Assembly (NCBI GenBank): GCA_018340375.1
Contig: JAFFJZ010000004.1
Span: 30,478,001 to 30,542,000, forward strand
Source of the DNA: Gonatopus flavifemur
Taxonomy: Eukaryota > Arthropoda > Insecta > Hymenoptera > Dryinidae
Reading direction: 5' to 3'
DNA: 64,000 nucleotides
Positions 22,216 through 32,808 of the stretch are shown piece after piece. Both the position numbers and the translations under genes were made by a program. The notes beneath the pieces are model-generated. The model had not been told where the DNA came from and did no database searches. It saw only the letters and a list, made by a program, of their open reading frames with translations. The first letter of the stretch is position 1, and each line of letters opens with the position of its first letter.

Positions 22216-24590
22216 GGTAAACTATGTTACACGTAAGTGAATAATAATTGTCTTTTGATGTTTGAATGTAAGTGGACTTGGACTATTGCGATATTTACGT
22301 AGAAAATGTCAAGTTGTAATCATTATCAACAATTGAATTTTTTGATGATTTTTTTTACAAAAAATCCAATCACGGGGTTATGGATCAACCAATTTGGACC
22401 GCATCAAGTAACCTGTTTGAAGTAGGATAACCATATCTCTCTATCAGGAACGTGAAGGGAAATTTATCACACCCGAATTGAGTTGCCGGATCAGGCTCGG
22501 ATCAAGTGCCCAGATTTGGCCCGGATCAAGTTGCTGGATCCGGCTCGTATGGAATGAAGCGTTACACATTACATCCGGGCTCAATCCGATTACTCATATC
22601 CATACCGGATCTGGCTTAGGGCAAATCGGATTGGATTCACACTTCTGCTCGGGAAGTGCGATTTCGCATGCCTGCAGAGCGGGGGAAGAGTGAGTTTCCC
22701 CTCCCTAGGGAGAGAACCAGAGCAACTTTTCTTTCTCAATTCCAAGCAGAGCTGTCAGATGAACATAGCCGTTGTGAGGAAGTGTACCCCCACTATCGTC
22801 CCATGTATATAACCCTAACGGAATTGGATACACCGAATCAACACTGTGGTTTTCTGATGTATTTGTGAATTGTTGACACCATAATTGACATGCAAACTGC
22901 ACCTCAAAATATTGCACCCATCTTACACCAAGTGATCATCCTGAATATTCCCAGGTGGAGTACAGATACATCTCAATGTTACTTGGGAATGTTCCGGTCA
23001 ATTCCAAAACAAGACCACAATATATCCGATCATAACAGTATGGTTCGTATTGAAATATGTACGCAATATAACCGGCGAATTCATTTTTTCACGGTCATTT
23101 TGTAATCCGGAAAATTCGCAAAACCATCACTAATTTAACTGTCTTCTCAGTCGTTTCTCAAACACTTTTTGGAAATTGATTAGTCAATTTGCAGTCCATT
23201 TTCGGTCAGTGAAAATCCATTAGGGATGCTAGCTTTCGCTACGGGTACTGAGGATACTTTGCTCCATCATGATTCCACTACGAACAACAATCTGCAATAA
23301 GTTTCTGGAAAACAAAGAAGTTTTTCATCCTCCAGAGTGCGTAACTATCGGAGCAAGCTTGGTTCATAAACGGGCCAATTTTGTCAACTCCAGGACAAAT
23401 TCGGGATAGCAGTGAGTCGGTAATTATGATCACCAGGGGTAGATCTGCTAATTAGCACATAGCTTCCCTGTGTGTGTTGAAAAAAACCACATGAAGAATC
23501 AATTTCCACTCACAGCTCATCTCTCAATCAATGCAGACAAAACTCATCTGGGACCATTATGAGTCTTCACGTAAGACGGTAAGCTCTTTGGTAGTCATAT
23601 TTGAGCAATAGGGTGAGCCGAAATAATGCGAACACTTTCTTTCAAGTAGTTATACCGCCAAAAAGTTGTGATCCAAGGAGACGGGAAATACAAAAAGACT
23701 TTCAATCAAAAAAATGGATGTCTTCCGGTCGCGCCAAGTCCCAAACTTCATGAAAACCAGTGAAAATCCACTGTCCCGCATGAATTTTCAGAATGATTGG
23801 ATTCGTCACTATATCGACATTAGCTGTCCTTGATGAGCATTAATCCTCATAATTCAACATCGGAAATAATTCAAGAACATTACCGAGATCACACATTGCA
23901 TACAGTTTACCCATTAGCATAGCACTCATGAAATATTTAGGAAATAAGTGCGTGCATTCATGCAATGAGAGAAACAATATCGTTAAATTTGAGTCCAGCT
24001 CCATTCTGTAATTATCTTCATTATGACCATCGACGAAGGAAAATCTTCAACAAAAAAGAGAAACTGATATTAGTTCAAGTTGATTCTGTTCAAACCTTAT
24101 TCTGTCTCCCCTTCATGTTAATTTTTTATCATCTTTCCTTCTACCTATCGGCTCCACTAATCCACTCTCCCTCTCTCTATTTTACACCTATATGATTATG
24201 GCTATCATACTTATCTACATAGTAACCTCAATCATAACATGGTCGCTGCAACTGCAAAACCGTAGCTGATTCAAAATTTGACTGCATTGTTCTTTCAATG
24301 TACGAATGTCGTGTGCCTGCTCTACTCTTGCTTTCTCTTGTTCATCATTGTGACATATGATATTCTTATACGGTGAGAATTTCGTCGTCAAGTTTTTGGG
24401 GTACAATAGTGGTGGCCTAAAAAAAAATCCTTCCAGAACATCCCTTTCGATGCTCAGGGTGGCCACGAACCGGGAATTCATGGGAAATCGGAAATCATGC
24501 GGCATTTTCCATGACCAGGAAAAACCGTCAATTATGCGTAAATAATCAATCTAACCGGGGAATTTTTGAAAATTTTATGATATCCATTGA
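22216..24590. other. Unassigned region
   Basis: I see no recognisable gene. CCGGATC-rich text at 22480-22620 resembles that at 11450-11780. Short ORFs exist, but none shows a domain or repeated protein motif. One could hide very old TE fragments here; similarity searching would be needed to tell. Confidence 0.35.
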
Positions 24591-24591
24591 C

Positions 24592-24655
24592 CATTGTTGA
24601 AAAATTTTGTGAACTGCATACAAAAAATTTGGAATTAGCATACATTTGTACACTG
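24592..24655. mobile_element. Fragment of CACTGTTGAAAAATTT-type MITE
   Basis: The stretch ATTGTTGAAAAATTTTGTGA..ACAAAAAATTTGGAATTAGCA matches the left part of the MITEs at 32181 and 55074. Only one end is preserved. Confidence 0.5.
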
Positions 24656-24802
24656 ACTGGACAGTATTTTTTATGACTGAGTTTTACATAAGAGTAAGCA
24701 GGAAAATCACGTTCAAATGAATCTGTATTCCAATTTCAACACAAGTTCAGTCAATTCGATTGAAAACTGTTCATGTTCATCACTTCCAAATTCTCTGTAT
24801 TA

Positions 24803-25041
24803 CACGGGGAAAAATAAACAGAAACCGTTACTGCGAGTGGCAGTAAGCGGTTGGAAAACAAATCGAGATACAGTTGGATAGTGAAGATTATCGCGATTAC
24901 CGTCATAGGTACTGCAATGGAATTTGTCATTACTGGCCGGACAGTAACTAGCACTGTGAAACGCAATATTGTATAAGTGCTTCCAATTTTTTGATAATTA
25001 CCGTCATGGGCAGTAACGGTTACTGTTCACTTTTCTGCATG
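24803..25041. mobile_element. MITE with CACGGGGAAAAATAAACAG ends
   Basis: The left end CACGGGGAAAAATAAACAG runs into AAACCGTTACTGC; the right end is (reverse complement) GCAGAAAAGTGAACAG running into TAACCGTTACTGC. The left end follows TA. The interior repeats TTACCGTCAT(A/G)GG-like words. The tip resembles the CACGGAGAAAAAT family at 18007 and 32475. Confidence 0.6.
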
Positions 25042-27000
25042 TTTCAATTTTTCTCTCGGTTTTCGGAGAAGAACGTTTTCAAATTGTTCTAGAATACTAC
25101 AGAATACCTTCAAGTTGATACCTCTGAAAATGGAACCAAAATCGTTGTTTAGAAAAGAATACGATCAAAACTATTCTGACAAATTATTCGAAAATGGAGC
25201 AATATAATCAGAATATCTCTTTATACAGACTTTTTTCAATCAATAATAGTAGATTGTCCGACGAGGGACGAGGGTTGGTGATTACGGCGGGGGTGAAGTT
25301 TGTTGCACGAGCGGAGTGAGTGCAGCAATCATACGAGCCACAGTCACCAATTCTCGTGCCGAGTTGCACATACTACTTTTTGTAACAAGTGCCTTCAAAG
25401 TACCTCTTTCCTACCTCGTTTTTGAAGACAAAATGAATTTATTCCTGAGTGACTGTCACAAGGTTTTGTTATCAAGGTTTCTGACTAATGACGCGTGATG
25501 GCGCCACTATTCACTCGCTTCCTTCCCGTCAAGCGGTTTCCCTAGGGTTGAAAGTATATCATTATTCTTATGCGTATGCGCGAGTTAGTTTTCAGCCCAC
25601 TCGTATGCAGTTGACAATTTTCGGCTCCAAGAACGAGACAGAGAGGGGGTACTTTCAAGGCATGTGTTACAAAAAGATGATTTGTATAGAGCGATATTTT
25701 GATTCTATTGCTTTATTTTCGAATGATTTGTCAGACAAGATTTGGCTTGGATTGCATCGTCAGGGATGGCTGATATCCTAAGGACTCTTCCCGGTTTTCT
25801 GAATTTCTTGTTGCGAAAATCCACTTCTAAAGAGTGGGAATACTGTAAGTCCGATAAGAGTGACAATTCCACTTCATAAGGATGGATATTCACCATATTG
25901 GAGTGAAAATTTCATTCTTATTGAGGCGGTGGAATCTCAAAGAGGGTTCACTCTTCAAAGCGAGTCAAAGTTTCACTCCATAAAGTGAAAATTCACTCTT
26001 GTCAGACTTGCAGTATTTTCACTCTTTGAGAGTGGATTTTTCAATCCAAGGAATCTAGAGAGTGCGAGATGTTCCTTTGTCGCTGGAAATTTTCCCAACC
26101 ATCCATTCCCTATATCAGAGAATCCCTGGTTGAAGAAACCTATTGATGATCGCCAAATCTTATCGAAATTGGGCAAAGGTCTAATTGATCAATCAGATCT
26201 TTGTTGAATTCGAATGGAATTTGTCAATAATCAGTTGATTCTTTTGATCAAGAGAAAAATAGAGAGGGGCTGTTTAGTGCTGTTCCAGCGGCAAAGGGAT
26301 ATCTTGAAGAATTCTTCGAAAGTCTCCGTGCTGCGTGGGTTGATATAAAACATCCTGATCTCCCCCACTCTGTGGAGAAAAGTCATATGTTTTTTGCAAT
26401 TTTACGATCTCTCACAATCAAATATTTTGTTCCAGTCACTGATAGATTACAACTAGAGTGATTAATCATAGTTGACAAGTATGTCAGTTGGAGATGAGAG
26501 TTATCCCTGCCCTGAATACCAGATAAAAATGGATTGGAATAGATAAAAACCGCATTCAAAATCAATCTGTTGCAATGCGGTTTCTTTCCATTGTCAATCC
26601 GTTCCTATTTGGCATTCGGAGCAGGAATGTTGAATCACTGTTCATTTCAAACAAAATATTTCGACGATGGAAATGACTCTCCACTCATTGTCGTAATAAT
26701 AGAAGAAGTCAAGGAATTATTGAAATATAGTCGAACAAATCTTTTCGAACTGATGTTTTTGAAGATGAACTGATGTTGATGAAGAACGCTCAAGAATTCA
26801 TTATGAATTCTTCCTCAACTGACCTAACGGGAGTTAATTTGAGACATGCATGTGTTGTATGGGTATGTATCGGTAACTAGTGATGATCGCAGTTCTGATA
26901 AAGACTAACTGCCTTTGGAGCGTGCTCCGCGTGCGTGATCCACACTCAATGCATAATAGAAGTTACTCCTCCCATCGAAATCGCCGCTTTGCAGTTCCAG
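25042..27000. other. Unassigned region with short repeats
   Basis: No gene recognised. Between 25820 and 26040, variants of CACTCT..GAGTG(A/G)AAATT recur in both orientations, as in a degraded TIR element. Near 25250-25370, TTGGTGATTACGG and GTCACCAATTCTCG form a weak inverted pair. The short ORFs show no known domain. Confidence 0.35.
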
Positions 27001-27004
27001 CAAC

Positions 27005-27789
27005 AACAAACAAATGAACAATATCGTGGAGCCATAGGTGCTTCGTCTCGAATGGATAAGTCGGCATTTTTCAAGTATTTACCCCCCTCAGATTAAATTT
27101 TGAAATTTGATGATGAATTTACATGAAGAGGAACTGGTCAATCGAGAAATTTATGAATAGTTTAACCGTGAGCGAGTCATGTTGGAGCAATTCCAGTGAA
27201 AGCCATACAACAAATATTTCGATTTTGTATGCGTAACAGATGGAATTAAGTTGTATAAACAAATGTTTTCCCACATCCACCTGGTCCATCAATACAAAAA
27301 CAGGAACTCCCCACTTTTCCATGTTCCAAATCCACTAATCCAAGGATCTCATCCAATATCTGCATAATTGTCTAAAAGGAAATTTTTATCATCATCTTTC
27401 ATATTGTCGCACATGATCTGTTCCATTCTTGGAAATTGTAATGAGTCCAACCGTTCTCTGTTCAACGTATACGCAATTTTTATATATGCTTTTTGATGAC
27501 CAAGTAACTACCTGTCTGATAAGGAAACTTCGAATTTCTCCAACACATTAGTCTGGATGAAGTAGATGACAGTGGAGTGTATCAAAATTCTCATAAATAA
27601 TCTACGTCATTGTCAAGACATCAGCCATGAAACTCTTTGTTGCATTATTCTATCTGGTTCTCCGTGAACGAAGAATGTATTGTTCAATTAATTCTTCTTG
27701 AATCTTCGAAAGTTTGAGCTCCTTCGACTGACAAAAGTAATAAGCGTGAGTGGAATAACTCTATTTGTGATGGACAAACCAAACGCATA
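27005..27789 (-). pseudogene. Helitron 1, helicase part (C-terminal piece)
   Basis: This minus-strand piece aligns with the better preserved Helitron 2 at about 48230-49100. Matching text includes GTGGAGCCATAGGTGCTTCGTC (27029; the equivalent is GAGCCATTGGTGCTTCGTC), the region of the Walker A loop near 27270 (read VFVLMDQVDVGKH, where Helitron 2 has GPGGSGKT), and the segment before it. Helitron RepHel helicases are Pif1-like and unwind DNA during rolling-circle transposition. Here the Walker motif is destroyed and the frame is broken many times. C-terminal helicase motifs beyond 27005 are missing. Confidence 0.8.
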
Positions 27790-28036
27790 CACTGTGAAAA
27801 ATTTCTATAGGAAACTTCACATAAATGTTCGGAAGTAATTAACACATGCGTCAGGAATTTTCCGCATTTTACCGGAAATTGACTGCAAAATGATAGTCAA
27901 AATCCCATAAAGTTCGGAATTCTCAGTTAAATTTATGGTAAATTTCAAAAACATGTATCGAAAATTGATTTCCTATCCCATGCCTGGAGTTTTTCCTTGG
28001 ATGCGTGTAGGAAAAATTCGATCATTTTTCACAGTA
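27790..28036. mobile_element. MITE (CACTGTGAAAAAT) inserted in Helitron 1
   Basis: The ends CACTGTGAAAAATTTC and (reverse complement) TACTGTGAAAAATGATC are flanked by TA at 27788-27789 and 28037-28038. Helitron 2 (near 49098) shows the uninterrupted sequence, with CATACATGCG in place of the insertion, confirming the empty site. Confidence 0.85.
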
Positions 28037-28038
28037 TA

Positions 28039-28600
28039 CGACCAACAACGTTGAAACATGCTTTACGACATTTCAAACGGCAAATATTTTGTGCATTCAG
28101 CGTGATTTTTTTCAATACATAATGACAAGAAATTTGTAGACACAATATTGTCTTGTTTGTTCATCACGACCATTGAGTGAAAAATATTTAATTAAACATA
28201 CTGCTTTTTTCAAGGACATTCTCCAATGCATTCTCATCACCTTCATTAGGAATAATGAAAGTTGGATTATTCGGTAAATGAACGAGTCACCTTATTAGAG
28301 AATGACTTTCATCTCGCAAGGGCTTACTTGGAATCCACCAAGCTGCTCCAACAGGATTTACATAACGGCTTCCGATATAATGTATTTCATCATGTATAAT
28401 AATGAAATGATCAGCAAATTGATTAATAACTATAGATGCTGCATCGTGACCTTTGAAAATATATATTCATACAGATATCCTATAGATTCAATACTTGGCA
28501 CAACTTCCACATTAATATGACAATTGGAGAGTATCAACAATTTCGGAGAATACGGTGTAACATACGGTTGTCAACTACGTAACCACCAGGACGTGTATGA
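28039..28600 (-). pseudogene. Helitron 1, middle piece (Rep-to-helicase linker)
   Basis: The sequence continues the Helitron 1 alignment to Helitron 2 positions 49060-49650. Shared text includes GATTATTCGGTAAATGAACG, GCATCGTGACCTTT and CAACTACGTAACCACCAGGACG. Read on the minus strand, it ends in the RPGGYVVDNR motif (Helitron 2: RPGNYVVDNR). Element A interrupts the frame exactly at the RPGG codons; the other side resumes at 31176. Confidence 0.85.
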
Positions 28601-31175
28601 TAGGGCGGGTCGAAAAACACAAATGTTGTCGTACGTTAACGGGCGGAGTGTCAAAAGGTGCCGTTCAAGTCCCTTATTTCGATGGAAAAACTGCGAATTG
28701 GTGTCATGAGATCTTCAGGTTGCAAAATGGTCACAAAGTTGTGAATTTTAGTGAAAATTTTGAATTTTTGCACGGTATATTTTCAGAGAACTTTTTTGCA
28801 ACAAACTGCAAAACCAAACGTAGAATTACTATTTATAGTTGAGGTTGTTGGTTGAATACGGTGCCTGCCATTTGCAAGCACAACCTACTGCTTCGACGCG
28901 TCTGAATCTGAAAGTGTTGTGCAACGGCATTTGATCTTCCCATTTGTTATTCCTCTATTTTCATTTTGCGCATAAGCCGTACTGCAATGCATTCCTGTTG
29001 TCATGCCACTCACAAAGAGGCAATCTGGGTCTTCTATTTTCGAGGTGATAGGACCACCTGAAGATTTGTCTGACATCGTGTTGCCTACGCGTTTGAACGT
29101 GGTGAGATATTTCAATCTTGTTTCAGCTCAAATTGAGATTGAGCTAGATGGGAAGAGTCCATCAGCAGGACTTATTTCTGATGAAGTTCGTGAGCGGTTA
29201 CAGAAAATTTGGGATCAGGCTTCCATTCCAACCGTTCCACATCGTAGAATGGAGGATTATGTATTGAGAGAGCATAAGCTCCTTCCTGGCTGACGTTGAT
29301 CGGGAACGACCAGAAGAGGAAAAATGAAAATTGTTATTGATAAGGGCAAAATTAGGCGTGAGTGTTTCAAAACCCGTCGTGAAATACAAGATCGCCAACT
29401 CCTGAACGGCCTGCACGTCACAGGTTTATACTTTGATGACCGGAAAGATCATTTGAAGCTACTGGAAACATCGGAAGATGATAAGATGCACCAATGGATT
29501 CGTTCCGAGGAATATTTATCCTTGATTCATGAACCTGGTTCTACGTACCTGGGTCATGTTTCTCCGATAACCAGTGATGCACAGGGCGTTGCTTGTCCCA
29601 TATGGAACTTCCTATACAAATGGATATCGACTCGTCTGCACTGACGTGTGTTGGCTCAGATGGTGGACCGGAAAACACTGGAAAACTTGACGGGGTCATT
29701 CATCGCCTTGAAGGATATTTCCATAGACCTCTCCAGTGGATGATTTGCCAACTCCATACCAATGAACTTCCCTTGTGGCATCTTCTGGAGCTTGTAGATG
29801 GGAAGACTTCTGGGCTAACTGGCTTTCTTGGTGATGTTGGAGAAAAGCTAGGGAATCGTGAGACCCGTCCTATTGCAAGTTTTGAACGAATTGATTCGGC
29901 CATTCCACACATGAACACAGATGACCTGAGTACGGATCAACTCTATCTGAAAAGAGCGTGTGAAGCAATCGCAGCTGGCAAGTGTCCAGATGATTTCATA
30001 TGGATGGTTCCTGGCCCAGACAACCATTCCCGTTGGGTAACTACGGCTTGCCATATTTTGAGGCAATACATGGCAGAGAGGTGTCCTTTAGATGTGCTAC
30101 GCATGCTCGTAGAGTTCGTAATGCGCGTGTATGCACCAATGTGGTTCCAGATAAGAATGAATAACACTATTGTTGACGCTGCCAGGAACTTATGGCTGAC
30201 GATTGTGAAAATGCGATATCTACCTGATTTTGTGAAAAAAAAACTTTCCCCTCCTTTTGATAAGAGCGCATTTGCAGCCTACCCTGAAGATGTTCTAATA
30301 TCTATGTTGGCAGATGACAGGCCTGCCGTGCGCCAGAAAGCTGTGGATATAATCATAGAGGCAAGACAGAGAGCCTCTGTCAAGAAAGTTCGTACCACCA
30401 AATATAAATTTCCAAGCCGAGGACTCCATTGAATTGATCAATTGGGGGGCTTGCGAAGTTACCGAACCACCAGTTACCATGTTTCTCACAGACTGTGATC
30501 TCCAGAAAATCGAAGAAGGTGACACTGATATTCTGAAGTTATTAGACCATGTTCTTAAGCTTCCCTGTCAGAATCAAGCAGTAGAGAGGTGTGTCCATGA
30601 GGTCACAACAGTTTCAGCCAATGTATACGGTGGAGAGGCAAGAGATGGATCTATAAGAGCCCGATTGCTCGACATGAAAATCATGCCCAAATTTGAAAAT
30701 AAGTCACAGTTCAAAACTCAACTGTAGATAGATTATGTTCCCACGTGATAGGGTGGTTGGGATGAGAATGGGTGGCGCTCGATTTGCAGGTACCTCCTCA
30801 TGGTGAGTGCTGGATAGTTTTTTGGGGAACTGACTAAGAGCAGCAAACTTTCAGAAGAATTCGAAAAATTGGCGGATCAAGCAACAATGCCAGCATCAGT
30901 TTGTGCTCATGTCGTAGGTAATTCAGTATTCAGTCAACAATGGATAGTAATCCTACGCCTGTTGTAGCAGTTCGTTGCTAAAAAATTCGAATCAAAATAT
31001 ACTGAGCAAGAATTCAAAATTGTCACTAAAACTCGAAACTTTGCGACCATTTTGCAATCTGAAGATATCATCACACCATTTCGTGGTTTTCCATCGAAAT
31101 GAGGGACTGAAACGGCACCTTTTGACAACCCACCCGTTAATGTACGATGAAATTCATGTTGTTCGACCCGCCCTA
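28601..31175 (+). mobile_element. Element A: TIR DNA transposon, 8-bp TSD, unassigned superfamily
   Basis: A 2575-bp insertion in Helitron 1. Its terminal inverted repeats begin TAGGGCGGGTCGAA and align over about 280 bp (28601-28880 versus 30895-31175) with scattered mismatches. The flanks are GTGTATGA (28593-28600) and GTGTATAA (31176-31183), an 8-bp target duplication with one difference. The Helitron protein reads through the empty site, GADGFL... before and RPGGYVVDN after, as in Helitron 2. One transposase-like gene (29003-30727) fills the interior. The TIR tip resembles that of foldback B (TAGAGTGGGCCGAA). An 8-bp duplication fits hAT or P-like elements, but I do not recognise the protein as either. 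Confidence 0.85.
29003..30727 (+). pseudogene. Transposase-like protein of element A (broken)
   Basis: The reading path has about 570 codons, with an in-frame stop at 29291, a frameshift near 29630 and another near 30405. Regions in order: an N-terminal domain with PEDLSDIVLPTRLNVVRYF and IWDQASIPTVPHRRMEDYV; LTCVGSDGGPENTGKLDGVI, where an Asp in the SDGGPENTG loop could be catalytic; LQWMICQLHTNELPLWHL, with DGKTSGLTGFLGDVGEKLG; an LSTDQLYLKRACEAIAAGKC block; HSRWVTTACHILRQY; and VYAPMWFQIR. I have seen proteins with this motif order repeatedly in arthropod genomes, but cannot name a Repbase superfamily. Its sole-gene position inside TIRs implies that it is the transposase. The N-terminal domain recurs in foldback B. 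Confidence 0.7.
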
Positions 31176-31607
31176 GTGTATAAGTATGCCCAATGTCACG
31201 GCGACGGTAATGAGAAATCCATCCGCACCTATAACAGTTCCTTGTAGGTGTAATGTTATATGTTCGGTAGGATTAGGAATTTCAGCTGAAATGAATTTCT
31301 CCACAACGTCGGTTGTCATCATTCTACTATTACGTTTCAGTGTAACCAATGAGAGAACGTGAGGTAATCTTTGTTTTTGAAATTGAACCACATCAATATG
31401 AGCTCGTACATCACCGAAGTATTCCTGGTCCACTATGATATTCAATAAGTTCTCTTTTTCAATATTGAATGTACAAGTACGAATATCAGGTCTATCAGAT
31501 GTTTATTGCCCAGGTTAAAGATTTTCCTGGATTCCACGCAACTGGGGGCTGCACGTCATGGTAATGCATGAGTCAGGTTTTCCATATTGACGTACAATAA
31601 TAACCAT
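31176..31607 (-). pseudogene. Helitron 1, Rep-domain piece (Helitron_like_N)
   Basis: Minus-strand translation gives MVIIVRQYGKPDSCITMTCS, then RPDIRTCTFNIEKENLL, then FGDVRAHIDVVQFQKQRLPH, then VEKFISAEIPNPTE. This is the conserved N-terminal region of eukaryotic Helitron RepHel proteins that precedes and overlaps the HUH nuclease. Stops occur near 31520-31535. The HUH His pair expected next is degraded. The piece joins 28039-28600 once element A is removed. Foldback B cuts it at 31607. Confidence 0.85.
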
Positions 31608-32180
31608 TAGAGTGCACAGTGGGCCAAAATCCACAAAAAGTGCTCAAAACCCCCTTTTCTGAAATACTCTAAAATTCAAGAATGTTGGTATTTTCTTACT
31701 CCAACACATCGGTAGTATGAAGGTATGTAACGCTGTGTCTAAAGGCGAGTTAGTTTGTGAGATATTGTTACGTAAGATACAGAAATTACTGTGAAATTCT
31801 AAAAATTCCCGAAAAATAATACAAGAGTTTTCGAAGTAATTAACGCTTGCAAGCCCTCATGATTTTGATATCTAAGGATTTCGTGGAAGTTCACATGTTG
31901 TTTCAATATAAAAATAATAAATATTGTCCAGGGGACATGAGTGTTAGAATGGAACATTGCGTTTTTGAGTTGTGCGTACGAATGAAATCATCGGTTTCGA
32001 TATTTCATTGACGATTTTCTCAAATACTTCAAAAAACTCTCTCTGGGAGGTTTTTGCAATGTGTTCTTAGATGATTCCTACTTGCAAATCACTTCTATTT
32101 ATGCTGCGTAGACCTGCGCAACGAGTGGTATGTTAATTTTTATGAGACAGTATCTGTAAAATTATTAGTTCTCCGGTATA

Positions 32181-32443
32181 CACTGTTGGAAATGTTTGTG
32201 AATGGAATACACAAAATTTGGAAGCAATGAACACACATATTTGTGTTTTAAATTCACTACAGATTTTATGAGAATTCAAATCAAATTTTGTATGAAGAGC
32301 ACTTTAAAATGATATCGTATTTGAATTTTAATGGAAGTATGGGAAATTCAATAAACAAAATATGTTCTGTCAATAGCTTAAAAACTTTTGTATCAAAATT
32401 GATATAAATATTCTCAAATTTGCGGTGGAAATTTTTAACAGTG
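32181..32443. mobile_element. MITE (CACTGTTGGAAATGTTT) inside Transib 5' region
   Basis: This begins CACTGTTGGAAATGTTTGTG after TA and ends ..GGAAATTTTTAACAGTG at 32443. Inner blocks (GAAGCAATGAACACAC, TTCAAATCAAATTTTG) match the MITE at 55074-55336. Non-coding. Confidence 0.7.
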
Positions 32444-32474
32444 ATATGCAACACGCAACATTACAATAAATCAC

Positions 32475-32711
32475 ATGCAGAAAAATGATGTATCAAATAT
32501 TACTACATTTACTCGTACATTAGTGCCCGTAAGTGAAATAGTATAATGTTTACAACTGAATGTAGTAAAATCTCATGCTTTATGATATGAAGTTGCACCA
32601 AATTGCACGATGTTTTGCTACATTCAGTTGTAAACATTATACTATTCCATTTACGGGCACTAATGTACGAGTGAATGCAGTAATATTTGATACATCATTT
32701 TTCTCCGTGCA
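32475..32711. mobile_element. Palindromic MITE inside Transib 5' region
   Basis: The ends TGCAGAAAAATGATGTATCA and (reverse complement) TGCACGGAGAAAAATGATGT are followed by near-perfect arms (AGTGCCCGTAA..TATAATGTTTACAACTGAATG) and a short loop near 32575. The tip resembles the CACGGAGAAAAAT family at 18007. It lies just upstream of the transposase start. Confidence 0.75.
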
Positions 32712-32808
32712 AGTGAGGTTTAAGTAGAGCGTGCGGAAATTTCTAGAGTATTGGATGAATTTTATTTAATCTCTGACTACTGTCCTTTGATAGTTTGGCA
32801 ACGTCATA

